Counted from the stretch's first letter, positions 34,540 through 43,265 are shown. The stretch is 64,000 bases of DNA from SVQP01 sp045594445 (GCA_045594445.1 JAZNYL010000111.1:1-64000); one strand, 5' to 3'. The notes: a model not told the origin generated them from the letters alone. Program-made: numbers and translations.

Positions 34540-36558
34540 TTACTCAGCGTCCTGAACCTCTTCTGCTTCCTCAGCAGGAGCAGCCTCAAGCTCTGCCTTA
34601 GCCTCCTCCAGAAGAGCGCGGATGGACAGGTTGACCTTCTGCTTCTCGTTGTCGATAGCAACGATCTTAGCGTCAACGATCTGGCCGATCTCAAGCACGT
34701 CTGCGGGCTTTGCGATCTTGGTCATAGCGATCTGGGAAATGTGGATCAGACCGTCTACACCGTCAACGATCTCTGCAAATGCACCGAAGGGCATCATGCT
34801 GACGATCTTGACGCTTGCTACGTCACCCTCAGCGTAGGTGTGGGTGAATACATACCAAGGATTGGTCTCTGCGGTCTTGTAGCCCAGAGCAATTCTCTTC
34901 TTTTCCTTATCAAAGCTCTTGACGAAAACAGTCAGCACGTCGCCGATTGCTACAACGTCAGCGGGAGACTTGATTCTCTTCCAGGACAGCTCGGATGCGT
35001 GAACCATGCCGTCAACGCCGCCCAGGTCAATAAATGCACCGTAGGTGGTCATGCTCTTCACAACGCCGGTATAGGTCTTGCCTTCCTCGATCTCGTTCCA
35101 GAAAGCTTCCTCGCGAGCCTTGCGCTCGTCTCTCTGTACCAGACGAATGGAGCCCTTAGCTCTCTTGCCCTCGCGGATCTCGATGATTCTCAGCTTAACG
35201 GTAGTGTTCAGAATGGTGTTCAGGTCGCCGTCCTTGGGAACGCCGGTCTGAGATGCGTGTACGAACACGCGGTTGCTGTCAACGGAAACGATGACGCCAC
35301 CCTTAACGACTTCGACAACAGTGCCCTCCAGCACTTCCTCGGAGTCCTTAGCTGCGACGATTCTGTACCAGTTCTTGTCAGAATCAACGCGCTTCTTGGA
35401 AAGTTCAGCAACTCCCTCGATGTCACTGACGCGAATGACAAAGGCATCTACCTTGTCACCCTTGTGGAATCTGTCAGTCAACTTTTCGGGAGAATCATCA
35501 ACTTGCTCGGCCTTGATGTAACCCGTAACGCCTGCGCCGAGGTCCAACTGGATCTCTGCATCGGTAACGTATTCAACGGTTCCGGTAACGACATCTCCTG
35601 TATTTAAAGTTTTGAGTGATGATTCCAACAGCTCTTCAAAGTTTTCAATAACTTCGCTCATGGTTTTTTCTACCTCCTCAATTATATCGCGCGGTGTTGA
35701 GGCACCTGCCGCGATCCCCACCCTTTGGTGAGTAAACGGTCCATACGCAGAAAGCTGTGAAGCGCTTTCAACCAGGTAGGTATCCCGGCACGCACTCTTG
35801 CTGATATGGTACAGTTTTGTCGAATTTGAACTGCTCCGACTTCCGATCACAATCATGCAATCACACGCGCAGGCAAGGCTTGCAACCTCTTTCTGGCGAA
35901 TTTCCGTGATACTACATATTGTATCAAAAATTATCGGATTTGTATATAGTTTTTTGAGAAATTCTTTCGTTTTCAACCATTCGCCCAATTTTTGTGTTGT
36001 TTGGGCAACAATAATTGGTACTTTTGCGCATATCCTTTCCCACTTTTCGGGTGTCAGAATGCGTCCTAACTCCTCGGTGTCCGAAAATACGATTTTTTCA
36101 CCGTCAAAGCGGGACAAAAAGCCCACGACTTCGGGGTGATCCGAGGTGCCGAGCACGAACAGAACGTTCTCGGGCTTGTTGTGCTCTGCCACGATTTTAT
36201 GGATCTTTTGCACGAACACGCAGGTGCAATCCACAAAGGAAAAATACGGATTTTTTGCTTGCAGGCAGGAAAGCTTTTGCTCTGTTTGCCGCGTCATGCC
36301 GTGCGCTCGCACGAACACCTTGACGGGTGCACTCTCGCACGCCTCTGCGCACAGCCGATCCAGATCCGCCTCGCTCGCAATGCCGACACCCTGCTCCTGC
36401 AGACGGGACACGTAGGTATCGTTATGAATCAGCTTACCAAGCGTAAAAATGCGCGCACCGGGAGCATGATTGGCAATCTCTTGCTCTACCGCGTCGGCAG
36501 CCCTACCAACGCCAAAGCAAAAGCCTGCGTGCTTTGCAACGATGACTTCCCTTTTCAT
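34540..36558 (-). CDS. ispH: IspH (HMBPP reductase) fused to ribosomal protein S1-like domains
   Basis: 672 residues. Residues 1-285 are IspH, the last enzyme of the MEP isoprenoid pathway, with the three cluster Cys in AGFCFGV (about 14), FVDCTC (about 110) and DTICSITEIRQ (about 212) plus TSDHPEVVG and SSSNSTKL. Residues about 315-645 are four S1 RNA-binding repeats (GDVVTGTVEYV, EEVLEGTVVEV, GKTYTGVVKSM, EGDVASVKIVS). This fusion is known in many Clostridia and is probably the cell's S1-like protein. The start overlaps the acyltransferase stop (ATGA). The C-terminal tail is Ala/Glu-rich. Confidence 0.95.
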   Translation of the reverse strand: MKREVIVAKHAGFCFGVGRAADAVEQEIANHAPGARIFTLGKLIHNDTYVSRLQEQGVGIASEADLDRLCAEACESAPVKVFVRAHGMTRQTEQKLSCLQAKNPYFSFVDCTCVFVQKIHKIVAEHNKPENVLFVLGTSDHPEVVGFLSRFDGEKIVFSDTEELGRILTPEKWERICAKVPIIVAQTTQKLGEWLKTKEFLKKLYTNPIIFDTICSITEIRQKEVASLACACDCMIVIGSRSSSNSTKLYHISKSACRDTYLVESASQLSAYGPFTHQRVGIAAGASTPRDIIEEVEKTMSEVIENFEELLESSLKTLNTGDVVTGTVEYVTDAEIQLDLGAGVTGYIKAEQVDDSPEKLTDRFHKGDKVDAFVIRVSDIEGVAELSKKRVDSDKNWYRIVAAKDSEEVLEGTVVEVVKGGVIVSVDSNRVFVHASQTGVPKDGDLNTILNTTVKLRIIEIREGKRAKGSIRLVQRDERKAREEAFWNEIEEGKTYTGVVKSMTTYGAFIDLGGVDGMVHASELSWKRIKSPADVVAIGDVLTVFVKSFDKEKKRIALGYKTAETNPWYVFTHTYAEGDVASVKIVSMMPFGAFAEIVDGVDGLIHISQIAMTKIAKPADVLEIGQIVDAKIVAIDNEKQKVNLSIRALLEEAKAELEAAPAEEAEEVQDAE

Positions 36559-37193
36559 GCGTCCTGCTCCTTGCCCATAAACTGCTCACCGAGCGTGCAG
36601 ATGCGGTCAAACACCTTTTCGGTAATGGCCACGTACTCGGTCTTCCCCGAAAGTCCCGCCGAATATTCCTCGTAGGTCATCGGGGCTCCGATCACGATGT
36701 CCAGCCTGCGACCGAACTTGTATTTGTAATCCTTCATGCAAAGGTAGCACGGCAGAACGGTTGCATGCGTGCGGCTTGCGATCATGCCGATGCCGTGATG
36801 GATCTCGGTTTCTCTGGGATTTATCCCCACGTTGCGGTGTCCCTGCGGGAAAATGCCCACGCACTTGCCCTGTTCCAGCATGGCAATGCTTCGCTTGATG
36901 GCAGAGACGTCACCGCCTTTACGGTCAACCGGAAAGGCACCCAGCCCCTTGATCAGCCAGTTTAACAGAGGGATTCTGAAAAGCTCCTTTTTGGCCATGA
37001 AATGCGGCTGCTGCTTATGCGTGGCACTGCACAGAAAGATGGGATCTGCAAATACGGTATGGTTGCCGCAGATGATATACGGGCCTTGCTCGGGGCCGGG
37101 CTCGTTCTCTGCGCCGTGCACGTGCACGCGGAACAGCCACAAAAACGGCTTGCGGAGCACGCCGTGGAATACGCGATAAAATCCGCTCTTCAT
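36555..37193 (-). CDS. PlsC-like 1-acylglycerol-3-phosphate acyltransferase
   Basis: 212 residues. ATG 37193 is one base after the cmk stop, implying coupling; the longer frame would read back into cmk. Acyltransferase motifs: GNHTVFADP (HX4D, about 50-58), FPVDRKGGD, and FPQGHRN (about 117-123, in place of the usual FPEGTR). One hydrophobic N-terminal segment may associate with the membrane. Makes phosphatidic acid in phospholipid synthesis. cmk - plsC - ispH-rpsA is a standard clostridial order. Confidence 0.85.
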   Translation of the reverse strand: MKSGFYRVFHGVLRKPFLWLFRVHVHGAENEPGPEQGPYIICGNHTVFADPIFLCSATHKQQPHFMAKKELFRIPLLNWLIKGLGAFPVDRKGGDVSAIKRSIAMLEQGKCVGIFPQGHRNVGINPRETEIHHGIGMIASRTHATVLPCYLCMKDYKYKFGRRLDIVIGAPMTYEEYSAGLSGKTEYVAITEKVFDRICTLGEQFMGKEQDA

Positions 37194-37194
37194 C

Positions 37195-37878
37195 TTACAG
37201 ATCGTTGAGCTTATCGCCCAGCTTTTCCTTGATAAAGGCAAGCAGGCTCTCAAGGCTTTCCTCAAAGGTCAGCCCGGAATTGTCGTACATAATGGCGTCC
37301 TCTGCGGGGATCGCGGGAGCGATCTCGCGGCCTGCGTCCTGCGCGTCGCGCGCCAGCATTTCTTCCATGACCTGCTCCAAGGTAACGTTCTGTCCCTTCT
37401 CGATCAGCTCCAGGTAGCGGCGCTTTGCGCGCGTTTCGGGAGATGCGGTCATGAAGAGCTTGAGATCTGCATTCGGCAGAATGACCGTGCCGATGTCGCG
37501 GCCGTCCATAATCACGCTGTTTTTGCGCGCGATCTCCTTCTGGGTTTCCAGCAAAAACGCTCTGACCTCGGGGATCTTGGAAACGCCCGACGCATACATG
37601 GAGATCTCGGGCTCGCGGATGCGGTCACCGGGATTGACACCGTTGAGATAAATATTCTGCACGCCGTCCTCAAACTTGACCTCGATGCAGATTTCGGGCA
37701 AAAGAGAGATCACGGCAGCGGTATTTTCCCAGGAAAAGCCGTGGTCGCGCACGTAAAGACCGACGGTGCGGTACATCGCACCCGTGTCTACGTAAACGAT
37801 TCCGAGTCTTTTGGCAATGGCCTTGGAAAGCGTGGTCTTACCGGCTCCGCCCGGTCCGTCAATGGCAATCTGAATCAT
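37195..37878 (-). CDS. cmk: Cytidylate kinase
   Basis: 227 residues, typical length. P-loop DGPGGAGKTTLSKAIA (about 7-22), YVDTGAMYR (about 31-39) for nucleotide binding, and MDGRDIGTVILPNADLK (about 125-141). Phosphorylates CMP and dCMP. Second half shows RDAQD-GR and the conserved D-S-G-LTFEESLESLL end. 22 bases after the flavoprotein gene. Confidence 0.95.
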   Translation of the reverse strand: MIQIAIDGPGGAGKTTLSKAIAKRLGIVYVDTGAMYRTVGLYVRDHGFSWENTAAVISLLPEICIEVKFEDGVQNIYLNGVNPGDRIREPEISMYASGVSKIPEVRAFLLETQKEIARKNSVIMDGRDIGTVILPNADLKLFMTASPETRAKRRYLELIEKGQNVTLEQVMEEMLARDAQDAGREIAPAIPAEDAIMYDNSGLTFEESLESLLAFIKEKLGDKLNDL

Positions 37879-37900
37879 AGTTATTCTCCTTCAATATTAG

Positions 37901-39154
37901 TCAATCTGTCGCTGCGCTCTGTCCTGCTAAAAATCCCGTAGAAAACGCGATCTGCAAATTAAAGCCACCGGTATAAGCGTCCACGTCCAGCACCTCACCC
38001 GCAAAATAAAGCCCCGACACAAGGCGGGATTCCATGCTGGCAGGCTTGATCTGGCGCACGTCCACGCCACCCTTGGTCACAATGGCCTCGTCGATAGGCC
38101 GAAATCCGGTCAGCTTGACCGAAAAGCCCTTGAGCAGGGAGATCAGCGCACGGCGCTCCTCGGCCGTGACGGAATTGACCTTTTTTCGCGGATCAATGCC
38201 CGAGCGGGCAACCGCCACGTCAATCATTTTCTGCGGCAAAAGGTCGCCAAGGCTATTGACAAAATCCTTGTTCTGATATTTGGAAAAATCCGAAAGCAAG
38301 CGCGTGTCCAGCGTTTTTTCGTCCAGCGCGGGCTTGAGATCAATATAGGCTGTGTATTTTCCGGGCGCAATATCCGGCAGATGCGCAGATGCGCTCAGAA
38401 TCATGGGACCGGTCAGGCCGAAATGCGTGAACATCATCTCGCCAAAATCGCGGTACACCGCCTTGCCGCTTGCGTTATCCTTGACGGTCAGACCCACGTT
38501 GCGCAAGGAAAGCCCCTGCATGGCGCGGCAATCCTTGTCCTCACAGGTGATAGGCACCAGCGAGGGGATCAGCCTTGTGACGTTGTGCCCTGCTCCGGCG
38601 GCAAGCTTGTAGCCGTCGCCGTCCGAACCGGTCAGCGGATAGGATTTGCCGCCCGTGCAAATAATCACGCGGTCAAACTCGTATTTTTTATCGGTGCAGA
38701 GACCGCAAACGCGATCGTTTTCAATCAGCAAGGAGCTCACTCTCTCGCACACGACCTTGACGCCCGCGTCAAGCACGGCACGCTTCATGGCGTTGACCAC
38801 GTCAATCGCCTTATCCGACACGGGAAACACGCGGTTGCCACGCTCAGTCTTGAGCGGCACGCCCAAATCCTCGAAAAAGGCCTTGGTATCCGCGGTGGAA
38901 AAGGCTGCCAGCGCACTGTAAAGAAAGCGCGGATTGGTGGGCACGTTGGACAAAAATTCATCCCTGCCACAATCGTTGGTCACGTTGCACCTGCCCTTGC
39001 CCGTAATGCGCAGCTTTTTGCCAAGGCGATCGTTTCGCTCAAACAAAGTGACCGCCGCGCCCATATTGGCGGCAGAAACCGCTGCCATCATACCCGCAGC
39101 ACCGCCGCCCACAACGGCGACGCGCACGGGAGAAAAATCACCGTATTCCATCAT
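37901..39154 (-). CDS. HI0933-family NAD(P)/FAD-dependent oxidoreductase (aminoacetone oxidase type)
   Basis: 417 residues. Dinucleotide-binding VAVVGGGAAGMMAA (about 13-26) with FERNDRLGKKLRITGKGRCNVTN (spanning about 38-60), a second FAD motif VIICTGGKSYP (about 168-178) and the C-terminal GLYFAGEVLDVDAYTGGFNLQ block. Physiological substrate unsettled for the family. The start shares its A with the preceding stop (TAATG), so it is coupled to the RpiR-type regulator gene. Confidence 0.85.
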   Translation of the reverse strand: MMEYGDFSPVRVAVVGGGAAGMMAAVSAANMGAAVTLFERNDRLGKKLRITGKGRCNVTNDCGRDEFLSNVPTNPRFLYSALAAFSTADTKAFFEDLGVPLKTERGNRVFPVSDKAIDVVNAMKRAVLDAGVKVVCERVSSLLIENDRVCGLCTDKKYEFDRVIICTGGKSYPLTGSDGDGYKLAAGAGHNVTRLIPSLVPITCEDKDCRAMQGLSLRNVGLTVKDNASGKAVYRDFGEMMFTHFGLTGPMILSASAHLPDIAPGKYTAYIDLKPALDEKTLDTRLLSDFSKYQNKDFVNSLGDLLPQKMIDVAVARSGIDPRKKVNSVTAEERRALISLLKGFSVKLTGFRPIDEAIVTKGGVDVRQIKPASMESRLVSGLYFAGEVLDVDAYTGGFNLQIAFSTGFLAGQSAATD

Positions 39155-40017
39155 TACTGCTGGGTTTTATCGTAAATGTCGTATTCGTCCCACAGCACCT
39201 CAAGGTGGCGAAGTCTCTCGGTCACCTGCTCCTGGCATACGCGGGAAACGGCTACGACAAGCGCGTTGATCACGCTCAAGGGGGCGACCAGCGAATCCAC
39301 GAAGGACGCCATATCGCTCTGCGCAACCAGCAGCTGGTCTGCGCTTGCGGCAAGCGGGGATTCCACGCTGTCGGTCAGGCAGATCACGTCTGCACCGCTC
39401 TTGTGCGCGTACTCGGTTGCCTTGATGATTCTCTTGGAATATCTGGGGAAGCTGATGGCAATGACCACGTCGCCTTCACTCACGCCGATCATCTGCTCAA
39501 ACACCTCAGCACCAGAGGCGGTCTGCACGCGGCGCACGTTGTCAAAGATCATACGCAGGCTGTGGTCGAGGAAGGACGCCAGCGAGGACGAGGAACGTAC
39601 GCCCAAAATGTAGATATTCTTTGCGCCTACGATGCTGTTCACCGCTGCGTCAAACGCTTCGCGGTCAATGCCCTCCAGCGTTTTGCGGATCTTTTCGGCA
39701 TCCGACTCCAGCACCTTGGAGAGCACGTCACCCTTACCAATCAGGTTATTGGTGACCTCGATGCGCTGGAAAGAGGTCAGCTTGGTGCGGATCAGCTCCT
39801 GCAGCGATTTCTGGAATTCGGGGTAGCCCTCGTATCCCAGTTCAATCACAAAGCGCACGACGGTGGACTCGGAAACGCCCACGGCGCAGCCGAGTTTGGA
39901 GGCGGTCATGTAGGCTGCCTTGTCGTATTCTTGCAAAATATATTTCGCAATCAGCTTTTGTCCCTTGGAAAAGCTGCTCATATTTTCTTCAAGAAGTCTT
40001 AAAATGTCTCTTTTCAT
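39154..40017 (-). CDS. MurR/RpiR-family transcriptional regulator
   Basis: 287 residues. ATG 40017 (MKRDILRLLEEN) is chosen because GAAAGGAAA lies before it; a frame to 40041 exists. N-terminal helix-turn-helix domain (about 1-75) with MTASKLGCAVGVSESTVVRFVIELGY, then a SIS sugar-phosphate-binding domain (about 120-260) with IYILGVRSSSSLASFLDHSL and AISFPRYSKR. The family usually senses a sugar phosphate or MurNAc-6-P. First gene of the operon that includes cmk and ispH-rpsA, an unusual position for a sugar sensor. Confidence 0.85.
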   Translation of the reverse strand: MKRDILRLLEENMSSFSKGQKLIAKYILQEYDKAAYMTASKLGCAVGVSESTVVRFVIELGYEGYPEFQKSLQELIRTKLTSFQRIEVTNNLIGKGDVLSKVLESDAEKIRKTLEGIDREAFDAAVNSIVGAKNIYILGVRSSSSLASFLDHSLRMIFDNVRRVQTASGAEVFEQMIGVSEGDVVIAISFPRYSKRIIKATEYAHKSGADVICLTDSVESPLAASADQLLVAQSDMASFVDSLVAPLSVINALVVAVSRVCQEQVTERLRHLEVLWDEYDIYDKTQQ

Positions 40018-40069
40018 AACAGATTTCCTTTCTGCCGTCAAGATTGGTGCTCAAAGAACGCCATTTTTC

Positions 40070-40098
40070 ATTATACACCCATTCTCTTTTTGTGTCAA
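40070..40098 (-). promoter_or_regulatory. Consensus promoter of the rpiR-cmk-ispH operon
   Basis: TTGACA (40093-40098), 17-base spacer, TATAAT (40070-40075). Confidence 0.9.
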
Positions 40099-40257
40099 GG
40101 GTTTTTGCAAGTCTTTAGACGCAAAATTGCATTTTATCATTTCACAAATCTAATATTGGCGCCACATCTCAAAAAAAGTTTTCGCCCGCCTTTTTCAGAA
40201 AGGCATGGTGGCGTGTGAATATTGTTGTATTTTCAAGTGTTTTTGACGCCACCTGAT

Positions 40258-40420
40258 GCTGAATTTCGGCAAAATTCAGCATCCAAAAGTTAACCGGCGC
40301 AGCCCTCGTCGCCTCCGCAGAGGCGAAACCTCTCTTACGCCGTTTCAATTCGCGCAGCGAATTACTGGTTCATTTTTTTGCGGCTACTTGCTCAAAAAAA
40401 GAACGGAGATGGTTTTCTCA
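40258..40420 (+). repeat. Dispersed intergenic repeat, copy A, with adjoining palindrome
   Basis: 40258-40280 is a palindrome GCTGAATTT-CGGCA-AAATTCAGC. From about 40301 to 40420 lies a multi-hairpin repeat: GTCGCCTCCGCAGAGGCGA, AATTCGCGCAGCGAATT, then TTTTTTGCGGCTACTTGCTC and AAAGAACGGAGATGGTTTTCTCA. The same order of blocks occurs at 58819-58984 and, inverted, at 59088-59241. Small open frames over it are by-products. Apart from this and the sites listed, 40099-40634 has no gene I can support. Confidence 0.75.
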
Positions 40421-40429
40421 GTGCAACAG

Positions 40430-40456
40430 AAAATACCCACCGCAAGCGCGGCGGGC
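40430..40456 (-). terminator. Probable terminator downstream of the GNAT gene
   Basis: Hairpin CCCGCCGC-GCTT-GCGGTGGG (one mismatch) followed by TATTTTC on the minus strand, about 180 bases after the stop at 40635. Confidence 0.45.
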
Positions 40457-40542
40457 ATTTATACTAACTATCCCGGCAGTGTCGGCAACACTGGGAACGA
40501 TTGCTCGGATGCATGACCAATTATTATTGAATTCACGCCTGA

Positions 40543-40570
40543 CGGGACGTCGAGGGCGCCGTCCCCTGCA
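40543..40570 (-). repeat. REP-like palindromic repeat, copy 2
   Basis: On the minus strand TGCAGGGGACGGCGCC and on to GTCCCG, about 22 of 28 positions matching the 7903-7930 copy. Its ends are partly self-complementary. Confidence 0.55.
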
Positions 40571-40634
40571 ATCGGTGAAAACGCGTCACGCAAGGGGATC
40601 TCTTCATGTTTGCATTGTATTCATTCCGCACTCA

Positions 40635-41219
40635 TTATTCCGCGCGATTTCTCGCAAACTCACTGGCTAACATCGAATACGTCCCCACCGTGCGATACGC
40701 GCCCTTGATCAGCATGGCCTCGCGTCTTTCGCCCTCAAATTTCATGCCCAGACGCTCCATGAGTCTGCAGGAGCGGTCGTTGCCCTTTAAGTACCTTGCC
40801 TCGATACGGTGCAGCTTGAGTGCGACAAAGCCAAAGCGCACCACCTCGGCAACCGCCTCGGTCGCATACCCTTTGCCTCCAAAGTCGGGGTGGAACACGT
40901 ATCCGATCTCACCTGCGTCGTTGGGATAATCAAAGCGCGTAAAGCCGCAGGAACCAATCACTCTGCCGCTCGCCTTTTCCACCACGGCCCAGTCGAAATA
41001 GTCGCCCACGCTGTATCTCTGCCCGATATAGCGCAGATAATCCTGCGTGTACGCCACGCTTGTGTGCGGCGCCCAGGTCAGGTATTCGGTCACGTCAGAG
41101 CGGCAGGAATACGCGTAGATATCCTCCTTGTCCGTCACCAGCATCTTGCGCAGGATCAGGCGCTCGGTTTCAAGCGTGGGAATTTTTGAAAAGATTCGGT
41201 AGATGCTTTCCTTCTTCAT
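40635..41219 (-). CDS. GNAT acetyltransferase (RimJ/RimL type)
   Basis: 194 residues. ATG 41219 chosen because AAGGAG is 9 bases upstream; the frame extends to 41264. LETERLILRKM (about 14-24) is the family opening, with IGSCGFTRFDYPNDAGEIGYVFHPDFGGKGYATEAV (about 85-125, acetyl-CoA loop) and LHRIEARYLKGNDRSCRLMERLGMKFEG near the end. Likely N-acetylates a protein N-terminus or small amine; substrate unknown. It has its own promoter, divergent from the Mur ligase pair. Confidence 0.9.
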   Translation of the reverse strand: MKKESIYRIFSKIPTLETERLILRKMLVTDKEDIYAYSCRSDVTEYLTWAPHTSVAYTQDYLRYIGQRYSVGDYFDWAVVEKASGRVIGSCGFTRFDYPNDAGEIGYVFHPDFGGKGYATEAVAEVVRFGFVALKLHRIEARYLKGNDRSCRLMERLGMKFEGERREAMLIKGAYRTVGTYSMLASEFARNRAE

Positions 41220-41249
41220 GGGCAAAACTCCTTTGGTCGTCATATTCCC

Positions 41250-41278
41250 ATTATAACGGATCATAAAGCCTTTTGCAA
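41250..41278 (-). promoter_or_regulatory. Promoter of the GNAT gene
   Basis: TTGCAA (41273-41278), 17-base spacer, TATAAT (41250-41255). Confidence 0.75.
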
Positions 41279-41317
41279 GAGTGTGGAAAAATTATTTGCA
41301 AAATATTACGGCTTTGC

Positions 41318-41346
41318 GTGACAAGACGTGAGTTTTGTGATATAAT
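41318..41346 (+). promoter_or_regulatory. Promoter of the Mur ligase pair
   Basis: GTGACA (41318-41323), 17-base spacer, TATAAT (41341-41346). Back-to-back with the GNAT promoter, about 40 bases apart. Confidence 0.7.
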
Positions 41347-41379
41347 GGATAAGAATATGGAAAAGAGAGGAGGATGCAG

Positions 41380-41769
41380 ATGAAGGAACAGCTGAACCGC
41401 GTGATGGTGCCCGTTCTTTTGGGCGACGGCGCGCAGGCAAAAGGCATTGCACGCAAGCTTTACCGTCGCTTTGGCGTGATCTCGCATATCTATTGCACCC
41501 GCCCCTCGCTCTTTACCTATCTGCTCTCTTACGTGCGCGTGGTGCGCATGCCCGATTATCTGCAAGGCGAGCTTTTGCTGGAGGATCTTTGTACCTTTGC
41601 GCGCGAGTATCCCGATCTGCTCTTTTGTCTGATCCCCTGCAACGATGATTTTCGTGCCTTTTGCTTGGCGCACGCTCGCGAGCTTGAGCCTTATTACGTC
41701 ATCCTGCAGCCCGAGCAGCTGACGCTTGGCACGCTGCCCTATCTTTCCAAGGAGGAGATGGCCGTATGA
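41380..41769 (+). CDS. Unknown 129-residue protein coupled to the second MurE-like ligase
   Basis: Two in-frame ATGs exist (41374, 41380). AGAGGAGG directly abuts the first, so the second, with 6 bases of spacing, is preferred. The sequence begins RVMVPVLLGDGAQAKGIARKLYRRFG, with an alpha/beta alternation and a Gly-rich turn like the N-terminal (pre-ATP-grasp) domain of carboxylate-amine ligases, but no ATP-grasp domain follows. A stand-alone Rossmann-like partner protein is possible. The stop overlaps the next ATG (ATGA), so its product is probably needed with that ligase. Confidence 0.65.
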   Translation: MKEQLNRVMVPVLLGDGAQAKGIARKLYRRFGVISHIYCTRPSLFTYLLSYVRVVRMPDYLQGELLLEDLCTFAREYPDLLFCLIPCNDDFRAFCLAHARELEPYYVILQPEQLTLGTLPYLSKEEMAV

Positions 41770-43235
41770 AGCTTTCCGAACTGATCCGAGATTTAGAATA
41801 TACCTGCACGCGTCCGATTCCGGATGCAGAGATTACATACGTTTGCCACGATTCGCGCAAGGCAGGCCCGGACGCGATGTTCGTCTGCGTCTGTGGCTAC
41901 GTCAGCGACGGCCACAACTACGCCCTTTCCGCCTATTCAAACGGTGCACGCGTGTTTGTGGCGCAAAAGCCGATCTCCTTACCCTCGGACGCGCTGGTGC
42001 TTTACGTGCAAGACTCACGCGTATCTCTTGCCGAGCTGGCGGCCACCATCTACGATCATCCCGCGGACAAGCTGTGCGTGATCGGCATCACGGGCACCAA
42101 AGGAAAAACCACCACCGCCCTGATGATCCACGGCGTGCTGGAATCCCTGTCCATCCCCTCTGCCTACGTAGGCACCAACGGCATTGATTTCGGTGGCAGA
42201 CACTACGCCACGGTCAATTCTACCCCCGAAAGTCTGGATTTGCACCATTATATGGCGCAAATGGTGGAATGCGGCGTCAGGTACGTGGTCATGGAGGTGT
42301 CCTCACAGGCGCTCAAGCTGCATCGCGTGCACGGCATTCGCTTTGACATTTGCATCTTTACCAATCTCTATCACGACCACATCGGCGGCGTGGAGCACGC
42401 AGACATGGAGGAATACAAATCCTGCAAAAAAAAGCTGTTCTCCTTCCCCGGTATCAAGCATATTCTGTGCAACGCGGACGATCCCGAGGCGGCATATATG
42501 GTCGAGGGTGCAATCGCGCCCGTGACCACGCTCGGCAAGGGCAAGACCTGTGCTTGGCGCGCCGACCGCGTCAAGGCAGAGATCTGCCACCGCGTCCCCG
42601 GCACATCGTTTACCTGCCACACGCCCGATGGCCATTCCCTGCCCGTACAGATTCCCTTCCCGGGAGATTACAGCGTTTATAACGCGCTGTGCGCGCTTGC
42701 GGTTTGCGACAAGCTGGGCATTCCGCCGGAAGACAGCGTAGCCGCGCTTGGTCACGTGCGCGTCAAGGGCCGCTTTGAGCCGGTATTTTTGCCGAGCCGC
42801 CCCGATTCTATCTTTATCATTGATTACGCGCATAACGGTGCTTCCCTGCGTGCCGTGTTGGAGTCCTTGCGTGCTTATAAGCCAAAACGTCTGATCTGCT
42901 TGTTCGGCTCTGTGGGTGACCGCACGCAGATGCGCCGCTTGGAGCTTGGCGCGGTGGCAAGCGAGCTTTGCGATCTCTCGATCCTGACCTCGGACAACCC
43001 CGGCAACGAATCCCCCGACAAGATCATCGCAGACATTGCAGCCGCCTTTACCCACGACCGCTACGTCGCTATCCCTGATCGTGCCGAGGCGATCGCTTAC
43101 GCGGTCAGACAAGCCCAAAAAGGCGACATGATCCTGCTTGCGGGCAAGGGCCACGAGGCCTATCAATACGTGCGCGGCAAATATCTGCCCTTCTCGGAGA
43201 GGGAGATTTTGATGGAAGCGGACAAAACCTTATAA
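41766..43235 (+). CDS. Second MurE-like Mur ligase (UDP-MurNAc-peptide ligase family)
   Basis: 489 residues with the three Mur ligase domains: N-terminal UDP-binding part (about 1-105, VCHDSRKAGPDAMFVC), central ATPase with P-loop GITGTKGKTTT (about 107-117) and YVVMEVSSQALKLHRV, and C-terminal domain with DYAHNGASL and GSVGDRTQMRR. In the amino-acid-selecting motif, DNPR of meso-diaminopimelate MurE is DNPGNE, so the Arg that clamps diaminopimelate is missing. The dcw cluster holds a separate murE. This copy may add another amino acid or act on another precursor. It is translationally coupled to the small gene before it. Confidence 0.85.
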   Translation: MKLSELIRDLEYTCTRPIPDAEITYVCHDSRKAGPDAMFVCVCGYVSDGHNYALSAYSNGARVFVAQKPISLPSDALVLYVQDSRVSLAELAATIYDHPADKLCVIGITGTKGKTTTALMIHGVLESLSIPSAYVGTNGIDFGGRHYATVNSTPESLDLHHYMAQMVECGVRYVVMEVSSQALKLHRVHGIRFDICIFTNLYHDHIGGVEHADMEEYKSCKKKLFSFPGIKHILCNADDPEAAYMVEGAIAPVTTLGKGKTCAWRADRVKAEICHRVPGTSFTCHTPDGHSLPVQIPFPGDYSVYNALCALAVCDKLGIPPEDSVAALGHVRVKGRFEPVFLPSRPDSIFIIDYAHNGASLRAVLESLRAYKPKRLICLFGSVGDRTQMRRLELGAVASELCDLSILTSDNPGNESPDKIIADIAAAFTHDRYVAIPDRAEAIAYAVRQAQKGDMILLAGKGHEAYQYVRGKYLPFSEREILMEADKTL

Positions 43236-43239
43236 AGTA

Positions 43240-43265
43240 AGGCCTCCTGCCACGGCAGGAGGCCT
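43240..43265. terminator. Hairpin terminator between convergent murE-like and ftsZ
   Basis: AGGCCTCCTGCC-AC-GGCAGGAGGCCT, nearly perfect, with a weak T run on the plus side (GAATTTTG). Serves both directions. Confidence 0.7.

Noticed and set aside
40256..40516. 86-codon plus-strand frame
   Set aside because: Covers a dispersed hairpin repeat; similar frames appear over the other repeat copies, so it is judged non-coding.
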